From Roseburia lenta (GTDB lineage Bacteria > Bacillota > Clostridia > Lachnospirales > Lachnospiraceae): 64,000 nt of DNA. The notes beneath the pieces were generated by a model that ran no database searches, was not told the DNA's origin, and saw only the letters and a program-made list of their open reading frames with translations. The stretch's first letter is position 1; the number at the start of each line of letters is the position of its first letter. The position numbers and the translations under genes are program-made. The stretch is taken from assembly GCF_014287435.1 (NCBI RefSeq), contig NZ_JACOPG010000002.1:372001-436000 (forward strand). Direction: 5' to 3'. Below, one piece after another: positions 35,024 to 44,026 of this stretch.

Positions 35024-37369
35024 TTATCCTAATATAAATCCGCCGATTAGATTTACCGCATAGGCAACGAGCCAGGCAATCACGCATTGCCAGATAACAA
35101 CGCCCCATGCCCACTTGCGTCCTAATTCCCGACGAATAGATGCAATTGCAGCAACACACGGTGTGTATAATAAACTAAATACAAGCAGACACATAGCTGC
35201 AAGTGGTGTCATAAACTGCTGCATCGCACCGCCAAAAAGCACTTCCAGTGTAGATACCACGCTTTCTTTTGCCATAAATCCGCTGATCAGGGAAACACAG
35301 ATCCTCCAATCTCCCAGACCAAGTGGTTTAAAGATTGGCACTAACACGCTTGCGATCATGGCAAGTATACTGTCCTTTGAATCTTGTACAAGGCTAAAGT
35401 GCGGGCTGAAACTGCGAAGGAACCATATACAGATGGTTGCCATGAAGATTACAGTAAAAGCCTTCTGGATAAAATCCTTGGCTTTTTCCCATAAGAGTTG
35501 CAACACATTTTTTGCTCCCGGAAGACGATAATTCGGCAGTTCCATGACAAATGGCACTGCCTCTCCTTTAAACAGCGTCTTGCGGTAACCAAGTGCCACA
35601 AGAATGCCAACAGCAATTCCAAGTATATATAATCCCATCATGATCAAGGCTCCATGTCCCGGGAAAAAGGCACTGATCAGGAAAGAATAAATCGGCAGTT
35701 TTGCAGAGCAACTCATAAATGGTGTCAACAAAATGGTCATCTTACGATCCCTCTCACTCGGAAGTGTTCTTGTTGACATAAGTGCCGGAACCGTACATCC
35801 AAATCCGAGCAGCATTGGGACGATACTTCTGCCTGACAGACCGATTTTCCGAAGCAGTTTATCCATGACAAAGGCAACTCTGGCAATGTAGCCACTGTCC
35901 TCCATCAAAGAAAGGAAGAAGAAGAGGGTTACAATGATCGGCAGGAAACTCAAGACACTTCCCACACCGGTAAAAATGCCATCGATGACCAGCCCTCGCA
36001 ATACTTCATTAACATCTGCCGCGATCATCAGTTGTTCTGTCGCATCGGATAATTGTGATATGCCAAGTTCCAGCAAATTTTGCAGCCATGCACCGATCAC
36101 ATTAAAAGTCAGATAAAATACCAGAAGCATAATGCCAAAGAAGCAAGGAATTGCCGTGTATTTTCCGGTCAGTATGCGGTCAATCTTCTGGCTTCGGATA
36201 CGCTCTTTGCTTTCTTTTGGCTTAACTACCGTCTGCTCGCATACCTTTTCGATAAAGGTAAATCGCATATCGGCAATAGCAGCGCTCCGGTCGATACCAC
36301 GCTCTTTTTCCATCTGAAGGATCAAGTGCTCAATCGCTTCTTTTTCATTGTCATCCAATTTCAGGCGTTCCATGATCAGAGCATCGCCCTCGATAATCTT
36401 TGCTGCTGCAAAACGCACCGGGATCTCTGCCGCTTTCGCATGATCATCGATCAAATGACAGATGGCATGAATGCAGCGATGTACAGACCCACCAAAATCA
36501 TTTTCATCACAAAAATCCTGTCTTCCCGGCTTCTCCTGATATTTCGCGATGTGCATGGCATGGCGCACCAGTTCATCCACCCCCTCATTTTTTGCTGCCG
36601 AGATTGGAACCACTGGAACTCCAAGCATTTCTTCCATGTGATTTACATCAATAGAACCGCCATTTCCCGTCATCTCGTCCATCATGTTAAGCGCCACAAC
36701 AGTCGGTATGTCCATCTCCAGCAACTGCATCGTAAGATAAAGATTTCTCTCGATATTTGTCGCGTCCACAATATTGATGATTGCCTTTGGATGTTCCTCT
36801 AATACAAAGTTACGCGAAACAATTTCCTCACTGCTATAAGGAGACATAGAATAAATTCCCGGCAGATCTGTTACTTTCGTATGCGCCTGTCCTCGAATCG
36901 GACCATCTTTACGATCTACGGTTACCCCCGGAAAATTTCCGATATGCTGGTTGGAACCTGTCAACTGATTGAACAGTGTCGTCTTGCCACAATTCTGGTT
37001 TCCCACCAAAGCAAAGGTCAGGTCTTCGCTATCCGGTAATGGATCCCCATCGCCCTTGCTATGATACTTGCCTTCCTCACCAAGACCCGGATGAACAGAT
37101 TTATTGATATCACTTGTTCCTTCGTGGCTGCGTGCTCTTGCAGCAATCAGTTCCACATCAATCTGCGCTGCGTCATCCAAACGCAAGGTCAATTCGTAGC
37201 CATGCACCTGAAATTCCATAGGATCTCCCATCGGTGCATATTTGATCAAAGTAATCTCTGCTCCCGGGATGACTCCCATATCCAAAAAATGTTGCCGCAG
37301 AGCACCCTCTCCGCCCACACGCGTAATGATTGCACTCTGTCCTATCTCTAGTTCTTTTAATGTCATCAT
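35024..37369 (-). CDS. feoB: FeoA-FeoB fusion, ferrous iron transporter
   Basis: The protein is 781 aa. Residues 1-76 are a FeoA (SH3-like) domain (LKELEIGQSAIITRVGG). A linker follows, then the FeoB G-domain with the P-loop GNQNCGKTT at 123-131 and DLPGIYSMSPYSSEE for switch II. Two Gate-type membrane halves follow, with GFGCTVPALMSTRTL and SCSAKLPIYSF. It imports Fe(II) across the membrane, which fits an anaerobe. The fusion removes the need for a separate feoA. The start follows AGAGGA; ATG at 37369 or 37366 is possible. No Fur-like site was recognised. Confidence 0.95.
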   Translation of the reverse strand: MMTLKELEIGQSAIITRVGGEGALRQHFLDMGVIPGAEITLIKYAPMGDPMEFQVHGYELTLRLDDAAQIDVELIAARARSHEGTSDINKSVHPGLGEEGKYHSKGDGDPLPDSEDLTFALVGNQNCGKTTLFNQLTGSNQHIGNFPGVTVDRKDGPIRGQAHTKVTDLPGIYSMSPYSSEEIVSRNFVLEEHPKAIINIVDATNIERNLYLTMQLLEMDIPTVVALNMMDEMTGNGGSIDVNHMEEMLGVPVVPISAAKNEGVDELVRHAMHIAKYQEKPGRQDFCDENDFGGSVHRCIHAICHLIDDHAKAAEIPVRFAAAKIIEGDALIMERLKLDDNEKEAIEHLILQMEKERGIDRSAAIADMRFTFIEKVCEQTVVKPKESKERIRSQKIDRILTGKYTAIPCFFGIMLLVFYLTFNVIGAWLQNLLELGISQLSDATEQLMIAADVNEVLRGLVIDGIFTGVGSVLSFLPIIVTLFFFLSLMEDSGYIARVAFVMDKLLRKIGLSGRSIVPMLLGFGCTVPALMSTRTLPSERDRKMTILLTPFMSCSAKLPIYSFLISAFFPGHGALIMMGLYILGIAVGILVALGYRKTLFKGEAVPFVMELPNYRLPGAKNVLQLLWEKAKDFIQKAFTVIFMATICIWFLRSFSPHFSLVQDSKDSILAMIASVLVPIFKPLGLGDWRICVSLISGFMAKESVVSTLEVLFGGAMQQFMTPLAAMCLLVFSLLYTPCVAAIASIRRELGRKWAWGVVIWQCVIAWLVAYAVNLIGGFILG

Positions 37370-37384
37370 TTCATCCTCTTCGTC

Positions 37385-37420
37385 TAAAAAGGCACCCTCA
37401 TTTCGAGGATGCCCTTTTCT
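37385..37420 (-). terminator. Intrinsic terminator after pgi
   Basis: On the minus strand a stem AAAAGGGCATCCTC/GAGGGTGCCTTTTT with a five-base loop lies between pgi and feoAB. Confidence 0.88.
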
Positions 37421-37466
37421 TGCAACGAAACCTCGTCGCCTTATACTATCACATTTTTCTGTAAAA

Positions 37467-39047
37467 TTAAATGTTCAAAAGATCACTAAATTCTTTTAAT
37501 GCGCCGTCTGTCTCATGAGCCAGAACACGTTTTGCCAGAACTTTGCCAAGTTGTACTCCTTCCTGGTCGAAACTGTTGACATTCCAAAGGAATCCCTGGA
37601 ACATGATCTTGTTTTCAAAGTGTGCAAGCAAAGCGCCAAGTGCCTGTGGGTTCAACTGATCTCCAATGATGATGCTGGATGGACGACCGCCCTCAAAATT
37701 CTTGTTACGGTTGTCATCTGCTTTACCACATGCAAATGCAACAATCTGTGCTGCGACATTGGCACAAAGTTTCTGCTGGCTTGTGCTGTCCTGAATCACA
37801 ACATCTGTACCGATCTGGCTATTCTTAAAGCCGATGAACTGCAATGGCACGATATCGGTTCCCTGATGGAGCAACTGATAGAAAGAATGCTGGCCATTGG
37901 TTCCCGGTTCACCAAAGAGTACCGGTCCGGTCACATAATCTACCGGCTCTCCAAAACGATTGACTGACTTACCGTTGGACTCCATATCTGCCTGCTGCAA
38001 GTGTGCAGGGAAACGGCTGAGCGCCTGTGAATACGGAAGGACTGCGGTTGCGGGATAGCCCAAGATATTTCTCTCATAAACCCCGATCAAGGCATCTAAC
38101 ATAGCAGGGTTTTCTCTGACATTAGCATTGGCTGAAAGTTTGTCCTCTGCTGCTGCACCGTCTAAGAATGCTGCAAAAACTTCCGGTCCGAATGCCAGTG
38201 AAAGTACGGCTCCGCCTACGGCAGAGGTAGAAGAATAACGTCCACCGATGTAATCGTCCATAAAGAAGGCTGCCAGATAATCATCACTCTTGGCAAGCGG
38301 TGATGTCTCACTGGTAACGGCGATCATATGACGGGATGCGTCGAGTCCTGCCTTTGCCAATGCATCCTTGACGAATGACTCATTTGTCAGTGTCTCTAAA
38401 GTCGTGCCTGATTTTGACACGAGAACAAAAATCGAATGTGCTACATCAACAGATGCCAGTACGGCTGCTGCATCATCCGGGTCTACATTGCTGATGAACT
38501 TGGCTTCCATCTTGAAGGTATTGTTCTTCTTTGCCCAGTTCTCCAGTGCCAGATACATAGCACGCGGGCCCAAGTCACTACCACCGATACCGATCTGGAC
38601 TACTGTCGTAAATTTCTCGCCTGCGGCATTGGTGATCTCGCCACTGTGTACCTTGTTGGCAAAATCAGCGATACGCTGCTGCTGCTCTACATAAAAGGCT
38701 CTCTTGTCCACGCCGTCTGCGGTAACAGTATCTCCCAACTGACCTCTGGTCAAATGATGCAGAACCAGACGGTTCTCCCCGGTATTGATCACGGCACCAT
38801 TGTATAATTCTGCAAATTTGTCAGAAAGTTCTGCCTCTGCTGCCAGTTTTTCCAGTGCGTCGATCACCTGATCGTCAACCTGTTTTGCTGCGTAGTTATA
38901 TGTAAGACCTTCTGCCATCGGAACGCTGTATTTCTTTACACGATCTGCTCCGTTCTGTCCGGACATAGCCTCTACTAAATTTACTTTTTGAACCTTTGCC
39001 AACTCACCAAAAGAAGCAAGGGTATCTAAGTTTTTCCACTGTGTCAT
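37467..39047 (-). CDS. pgi: Glucose-6-phosphate isomerase
   Basis: The protein is 526 aa. It carries PGI hallmarks: IGIGGSDLGPRAMYLALE (about 152-169), VLVSKSGTTLETLTNE (about 207-222) and a C-terminal SFDQEGVQLGK block with the catalytic Lys. It interconverts glucose-6-phosphate and fructose-6-phosphate in glycolysis, so it channels glucose freed by the nearby glycosidases. It is monocistronic, with a consensus sigma-A promoter and its own terminator. Confidence 0.97.
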   Translation of the reverse strand: MTQWKNLDTLASFGELAKVQKVNLVEAMSGQNGADRVKKYSVPMAEGLTYNYAAKQVDDQVIDALEKLAAEAELSDKFAELYNGAVINTGENRLVLHHLTRGQLGDTVTADGVDKRAFYVEQQQRIADFANKVHSGEITNAAGEKFTTVVQIGIGGSDLGPRAMYLALENWAKKNNTFKMEAKFISNVDPDDAAAVLASVDVAHSIFVLVSKSGTTLETLTNESFVKDALAKAGLDASRHMIAVTSETSPLAKSDDYLAAFFMDDYIGGRYSSTSAVGGAVLSLAFGPEVFAAFLDGAAAEDKLSANANVRENPAMLDALIGVYERNILGYPATAVLPYSQALSRFPAHLQQADMESNGKSVNRFGEPVDYVTGPVLFGEPGTNGQHSFYQLLHQGTDIVPLQFIGFKNSQIGTDVVIQDSTSQQKLCANVAAQIVAFACGKADDNRNKNFEGGRPSSIIIGDQLNPQALGALLAHFENKIMFQGFLWNVNSFDQEGVQLGKVLAKRVLAHETDGALKEFSDLLNI

Positions 39048-39091
39048 AAAATTTCCTCCTCACTCATGCATCTACTCTAACAATCGAAAAA

Positions 39092-39120
39092 ATTATACTA
39101 TTAAATGTCTCTCAGTTCAA
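39092..39120 (-). promoter_or_regulatory. Sigma-A promoter of pgi
   Basis: The minus strand reads TTGAAC (39115-39120), 17 bases, then TATAAT (39092-39097), about 45 bp before the pgi start; AGGAGGA precedes the ATG. Confidence 0.85.
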
Positions 39121-39174
39121 GGCACAGACCCAACGATAAAATGGAATTTTTTCGTATATTTTCGATAGTTTCCT

Positions 39175-39202
39175 TTGATTCCCCAAGTTTCTGTGCTATG
39201 AT
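39175..39202 (+). promoter_or_regulatory. Sigma-A-like promoter of hemerythrin gene
   Basis: TTGATT (39175-39180), 16 bases, TATGAT (39197-39202), 28 bp before the start codon, with a strong GGAAGGAGG ribosome-binding site between. Confidence 0.65.
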
Positions 39203-39229
39203 TGTGGTATCTATGGAAGGAGGTTTCTT

Positions 39230-40078
39230 ATGTACGAATTTACAGAAGATTGCATGATACATATAGAAGAAATTGATAACGAACACCGCAGATTGTTCCA
39301 AATGATCAACGAGGCGATCGATCTCGCAGCGCACACCGAGGATGTCACAACCATCGCCGACAGCCTTCTGCCTCGTTTAAAGGAATACGCTGCCACACAT
39401 TTTGCCCATGAGGAAGCCTACATGGAGAGCATCAACGACCCGGAACTGCCCTTACAGCGTAAGGAACATACGGCTTTTACAGAAAAGATGAATACCTTTG
39501 TACTGGATACATCCTCACCGGAAGCCGCCCGCACATCCTTAAATGATCTGCTGACCTATCTGGTACGCTGGCTCTATCATCATATCTTAAGCAGTGATAT
39601 CATGATCGGCAAAATGTGTCAAAAACCGGAGCCGACCGAAGATCCTTTTGCCTTTACAGACAAGTACAAGACCGGTATCGAACTGGTCGACAACGAACAC
39701 AAGCAGTTGTTTGCCATCATCCGTGAAGTCAACGATCTGATCCACGAAGAATTGCTTCATGACAAGTACGATGAGATCATGCGCCTGCTTGCCGAATTAA
39801 GGCAATACACCGAGTTTCATTTCAGTGATGAGGAAGCCCTGATGGAGCAGATCTCCTATCCGGGGTTTGAGGCACAAAAGCGCGCCCATTCTGCTTTTGT
39901 AGAGCGTCTGGTAGAGATCGATCTGTCCGAACTGGATGCCATGGACGACAACCAGCAGGAATATCTGATCAATCTGATCGATTTTCTTCTGGCATGGTTA
40001 TCCAATCACATCCTTGGTTCCGACAAAAAGATCGGTGACTATATAAGAACACAGCACTTATCTGCAACGGACGTTTAA
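39230..40078 (+). CDS. Tandem two-domain bacteriohemerythrin
   Basis: The protein is 282 aa. Two hemerythrin domains (about 1-135 and 140-275) each carry the di-iron ligand pattern: DNEHRRLF, HFAHEEAYM, HTAF and HHILSSD in the first; DNEHKQLF, HFSDEEALM, HSAF and NHILGSD in the second. Hemerythrins bind O2 (or NO) at a di-iron site, and in anaerobes they serve in oxygen sensing or scavenging. No membrane or receptor domain is attached, so this is a soluble form. It is monocistronic between a promoter and a strong terminator. Confidence 0.93.
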   Translation: MYEFTEDCMIHIEEIDNEHRRLFQMINEAIDLAAHTEDVTTIADSLLPRLKEYAATHFAHEEAYMESINDPELPLQRKEHTAFTEKMNTFVLDTSSPEAARTSLNDLLTYLVRWLYHHILSSDIMIGKMCQKPEPTEDPFAFTDKYKTGIELVDNEHKQLFAIIREVNDLIHEELLHDKYDEIMRLLAELRQYTEFHFSDEEALMEQISYPGFEAQKRAHSAFVERLVEIDLSELDAMDDNQQEYLINLIDFLLAWLSNHILGSDKKIGDYIRTQHLSATDV

Positions 40079-40102
40079 TTGCAGATAGGATCTTTCAAAT
40101 AT

Positions 40103-40148
40103 AAAACAGACCGTCTGGCGTCTTTTAGGACACCGGGCGGTTTGTTTT
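40103..40148 (+). terminator. Intrinsic terminator after hemerythrin gene
   Basis: A long stem (AACAGACCG..GGCGTC with GGAC..CGGTTTGTT, a few mismatches) with a small TTTTA loop is followed by TTTT. Confidence 0.85.
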
Positions 40149-40215
40149 CTTGCCTAAAGCGGTAATCTTCGCTGCCTGAGCTGTTTTTTGCACCTCCCTA
40201 CCCTATATATGCTTA

Positions 40216-41052
40216 TCACTTACTTTCTTCCATCTCCAGTACCAGTGGGGTATGATCCTGTCTGGCGCCTGAATCCAGCATTTCGGATCTTAGGATTCCA
40301 TCCTTGATCCTGTCACTGACCAGAAAATAATCAATTCTCCATCCGGAGTTGTTGATCTTGCTGGTCTTGACCCTCTGCGCCCACCAGGAATAGACCTTTT
40401 CCACATTGCCATGCAGATAACGGAAAGAATCAACAAAACCTTTGGCAAGCAGATGGGAAAAGCCCTCTCGCTCCTCATCTGTAAAGCCCGCAGACATATG
40501 GTTGCCGTCCGGGTTCGCCAAGTCGATCTCCTCATGTGCCACGTTAAAATCACCACAGGCAATGACTGGTTTCTTTTGATCCAGCCCACTCAGATAATCT
40601 GCATAACAGGCATCCCATTTTTGCCTGTCTGCAAGGCGTTTCAAGCCGTCTCCCGCATTCGGTGTATAAACATTTACAAAGTAAAAATCCTCAAATTCCA
40701 GACAAAGGAGTCTTCCCTCCGCATCCATGGTATCCGGTGCGCCGATCGCCGGTGCACTCATCTGTGCCTGCAGGGACTTTTTGTATAAAACCATGGTACC
40801 CGCGTAGCCCTTTCTGGCTGGCGGTACGGAGCTGACCCACTCCACCTGATAGTCCGGGAAATAGAAAGCCAATGCTTCCTTATGCTTGTCTGTCATTCCG
40901 GTTGCAGGCAGTTTTGTCTCCTGTATGGCAATAATGTCTGCATTTTCCCCTTTTATGGTGTCTAATACGGCTCTGGAAAGTTCTGCTCTTGCCGATGTTG
41001 ATGTCAGTGCCGCGTTTAAAGAATCAATATTCCATGAAATAAACTTTATCAT
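40216..41052 (-). CDS. xth: Exodeoxyribonuclease III (AP endonuclease)
   Basis: The protein is 278 aa. Exonuclease/endonuclease/phosphatase fold motifs are present in order: SWNIDSLNA, IIAIQETKL, YTPNAGDGLKRL, CGDFNVAHEEIDLANPDGN, WRIDYFLVS and the catalytic QDHTPLVLEM. It cuts abasic sites and removes 3' blocks in base excision repair. It stands alone on the minus strand, with the hemerythrin terminator on one side and the PilZ promoter on the other. Confidence 0.94.
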   Translation of the reverse strand: MIKFISWNIDSLNAALTSTSARAELSRAVLDTIKGENADIIAIQETKLPATGMTDKHKEALAFYFPDYQVEWVSSVPPARKGYAGTMVLYKKSLQAQMSAPAIGAPDTMDAEGRLLCLEFEDFYFVNVYTPNAGDGLKRLADRQKWDACYADYLSGLDQKKPVIACGDFNVAHEEIDLANPDGNHMSAGFTDEEREGFSHLLAKGFVDSFRYLHGNVEKVYSWWAQRVKTSKINNSGWRIDYFLVSDRIKDGILRSEMLDSGARQDHTPLVLEMEESK

Positions 41053-41212
41053 GCCATCTTCCTCTCGTCCTCAATCTTTTATGACTACTCTATCACGTCA
41101 AGCCACACGAATCAACCGAAAAGTATCCGCTTAATCTCTGCATTTTTTCTGCTTTTTATGGTATGATAGAGAAAATTGTTCTGATATCGTTATACAGGGA
41201 GGTTATCTATCT

Positions 41213-41572
41213 ATGGAAAGCGAAAGAAGAAGATCCAAAAGAATCAATATTGATGTCACCATACAATTAAAATCCGTAAATCAAAATAGCAGTGCGGATC
41301 AGCCAACTGCCGTTGATGTCAATGTCGTAGATATTTCCACAACGGGCATGGCTTTCAAATCCGACTACCAATTCAAACTCGGCACCTACTATGATGCCAA
41401 TATAACACTTGAAAACAAAGAAAGTATCCAAACCATTATTGAAGTCATCCGTGCCGAATGTATCGATGACTCTATTCAATACGGCTGCTGCTTTGTCGGC
41501 ATTACACCGGAACAGCAGTTTAAGATCAGTGTTTATCAGATCGTTGCTGAAAATGCAAATGCGCCGACCTAG
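41213..41572 (+). CDS. PilZ-domain c-di-GMP-binding protein
   Basis: The protein is 119 aa, a stand-alone PilZ domain. The two c-di-GMP motifs are visible: RRRSKR (RxxxR) at about 5-10 and DISTTG (D/NxSxxG) at about 43-48. It probably links c-di-GMP to motility or surface behaviour, which fits the flagellar genes. The start follows GGGAGG. A TATGAT with an upstream TG (about 41161) is a likely extended -10. Its TAG stop lies inside the CTAG that also forms the stop of the convergent GH3 gene. Confidence 0.9.
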   Translation: MESERRRSKRINIDVTIQLKSVNQNSSADQPTAVDVNVVDISTTGMAFKSDYQFKLGTYYDANITLENKESIQTIIEVIRAECIDDSIQYGCCFVGITPEQQFKISVYQIVAENANAPT

Positions 41573-44025
41573 CGAAAATCTTTACAGGTTTCACTCCTCA
41601 AGATTAAGGTCAGGACTCTTTCACAGGATTGTTGTAAGGCATCCTCTTGCAGGAGTCCTTCTTTTTTTGCCTGTTCTAACGCCTTCCAGACTGATTTATC
41701 ACCCGGCATGATCAAGTCATTTCCTGCATTGATTGCCTTGGCATGGGAACACTGATTTGTCGCTGTCCAGTCACTCATGACCAGCCCCTGATATCCCCAT
41801 TCTCCACGTAAGACATCCGTTAAAAGTTCTTTGTTATTGCAGACATGCAGACCATTCACACGATTATAAGAACTCATGATCGTCCATGGGTCTCCCTCTT
41901 CAATCGCAATACGAAACGCCCGAAGATAAATCTCACGCAGGGCTCTTTGTGTGACATTGGAGGACATTTCCATACGATTATCTTCCTGATTATTGCAACA
42001 GAAATGCTTGACAGAAACGCCGACGCCTCCTACAGACTGCACGCCTCTTGTCACCGCTGCCGCCATCTTTCCGGATACCAGCGGATCCTCTGAATAATAC
42101 TCAAAGTTTCTTCCACACAGCGGATTTCTGTGAATATTCAAGCCTGGCGCAAGCCATATAGAAATACCTATTTCCTTCATCTCCCTGCCAATGGCTTGTC
42201 CCACTTCCTCCAGTAAATCAATATCAAAACTCTGCGCAAGAAGTGTTTCACTCGGCCAGGCAGTCATATAACGATATACCTTTTGATATTTTCCCGGAAG
42301 ATGTTTAATCATTTCCTCGTGCTTTTTTATCCATCCCCAGCGCCAATCTACAAGTACGCCATCCGGGAAACGCGGTGTGCCGTCTTTTGCGATCGCAGTA
42401 CACGGCACAACGTTCAGTCCTGCCGGACCATCTGACATAACAATATTAGGGACGCCTTTTTTTAATAATTTGGTGCAGGTTCTTCCTGCCGCCCCCATGA
42501 CATTGTTGTAGCATTTCATGCTGTATCCACCGCCAGTGACCAATCTGATACGGTCGGAAATTGTTAAATTTCGCAAAAGTTCCTCTACTCGCTTCTGATA
42601 AGGGTTTGCCTGTGTCTTCTCTTTTCGTCTCCTCGGATCCACCTGCATCGCGTAACGGGTAAGACTTTCTTCGTAAACACGCTTGCCTTGTTCCGGTTGC
42701 ATACGTTCATAAGAACGTGCAAATGGATGTACGGCAGACACCTGCTCCACAACCACATCTTCTGAAAGCGTCAATACCGCCACAGGGCTGACCGCTCCTG
42801 CATGCGTTCCCAACAGAACTCCATACTCGCCCTGCGGCAGGACAAACATTTCTTTTTTCTCATCATAAACCGCAAGATCACAGACATCAAAAGTTGTAGT
42901 AACCAGTTCTGTCTCCCCCGGCTGCAGACATCCGGTCTTTGCAAATGCCGCCAGTGACTTCTCCTCTACTCCTTGCACCATCTGTGGTTTTTGCAAATAT
43001 AACTGAACCACCTCACGTCCGGCATATTTACCGGTATTTTTAACAGAAACATCTACTGTAACCTTACTTCCATCTACCAGAACAGCCTTTCTTCCCATAG
43101 AAAAAGTTGTATAGGACAAACCAAAACCAAACGGAAAACGCGGATGAATAGAAAAGGCATCAAAATAACGATATCCCACATAAATATCTTCCCGGTAATC
43201 TTCCTGTGACACATCCCCATTGCGATAGCCAAACGTATCGGCGCATGGATAATCATCATAGTGATATGCCCATGTGTCTGTAAGTTTTCCACATGGATTT
43301 ACCTTTCCGGTCAAAATATCCGCAAGGGCATTTCCACCTTCCATACCACCTTGCGCATAGAAAATAACGGCATCAATCCGTACCTGATCCAAAATGGACA
43401 GATCTATCACACTGCCACAATTTAAAACCAGCACAAGTTTTTTATAATGTGCAGACAGAAGACGAAGACTTTCTTCTTCCACATCCGACAAAAGATAATC
43501 CCCCTTCTCATAGCGTCTGTCACCGCCTTCGCCCGCCTGTCTGGATAATACATAAATAGCGGTATCTGTCTCGTCACTCAGTTCATCTTCCAATATCGGC
43601 GTACACGCTGGATTCGGTTTCTGATATTCATGGATCACATCAAACATTTTCATGGATTGCACTGGTGAGAAACCTTTTATCTTTTCTTCTACCATCGCCT
43701 CCCACTCCGCAATATCTTCCTGAAACTTTTTTTCAAAACGATCCATCCACAGAGTCGTCGGGAAGGTAAATCCGGCATTTTTTAAGCCTTCCTCGATGGT
43801 CACGCTATGGCGCTCGTAGACATCGCCACTACCGGAACCTCCTTTCACTGTACGCCTGCTGCCTGCTCCATATAGGGCGATATTTTTATTCTGCAAAGGC
43901 AGAAGGCCTTCATTTTTCAGCAAAACATATCCCTCTGCCGCTGCTCTTCTGGCAAGTGACTTATGCTTTTTTTCACGCTCTGATTCCTCTGGTGTAAGAA
44001 CTCCAAACGACTGAAATTTCTTCAT
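41569..44025 (-). CDS. Glycoside hydrolase family 3, domain-permuted beta-glucosidase
   Basis: The protein is 818 aa. Domain order is reversed against the common GH3 layout. The (alpha/beta)6 C-type domain comes first (EGYVLLKNEGLLPL at about 32-45; GGDRRYEKGDY). Then comes the fibronectin-like domain (FPFGFGLSYTTFS, about 300-420). The catalytic barrel comes last, with the nucleophile D752 in VMSDWTAT and the KHFCCNNQE loop. Such permuted enzymes are known from Ruminococcus and Butyrivibrio. There is no signal peptide, so it is cytoplasmic. It starts one base after the GH2 gene ends and is the last gene of the GH1-GPH-GH2-GH3 operon. Confidence 0.92.
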   Translation of the reverse strand: MKKFQSFGVLTPEESEREKKHKSLARRAAAEGYVLLKNEGLLPLQNKNIALYGAGSRRTVKGGSGSGDVYERHSVTIEEGLKNAGFTFPTTLWMDRFEKKFQEDIAEWEAMVEEKIKGFSPVQSMKMFDVIHEYQKPNPACTPILEDELSDETDTAIYVLSRQAGEGGDRRYEKGDYLLSDVEEESLRLLSAHYKKLVLVLNCGSVIDLSILDQVRIDAVIFYAQGGMEGGNALADILTGKVNPCGKLTDTWAYHYDDYPCADTFGYRNGDVSQEDYREDIYVGYRYFDAFSIHPRFPFGFGLSYTTFSMGRKAVLVDGSKVTVDVSVKNTGKYAGREVVQLYLQKPQMVQGVEEKSLAAFAKTGCLQPGETELVTTTFDVCDLAVYDEKKEMFVLPQGEYGVLLGTHAGAVSPVAVLTLSEDVVVEQVSAVHPFARSYERMQPEQGKRVYEESLTRYAMQVDPRRRKEKTQANPYQKRVEELLRNLTISDRIRLVTGGGYSMKCYNNVMGAAGRTCTKLLKKGVPNIVMSDGPAGLNVVPCTAIAKDGTPRFPDGVLVDWRWGWIKKHEEMIKHLPGKYQKVYRYMTAWPSETLLAQSFDIDLLEEVGQAIGREMKEIGISIWLAPGLNIHRNPLCGRNFEYYSEDPLVSGKMAAAVTRGVQSVGGVGVSVKHFCCNNQEDNRMEMSSNVTQRALREIYLRAFRIAIEEGDPWTIMSSYNRVNGLHVCNNKELLTDVLRGEWGYQGLVMSDWTATNQCSHAKAINAGNDLIMPGDKSVWKALEQAKKEGLLQEDALQQSCERVLTLILRSETCKDFR

Positions 44026-44026
44026 T

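Noticed and set aside
36080..36802. 240-codon plus-strand open frame opposite feoAB
   Set aside because: It lies inside the conserved G-domain and membrane region of feoB, lacks a ribosome-binding site and resembles no family.
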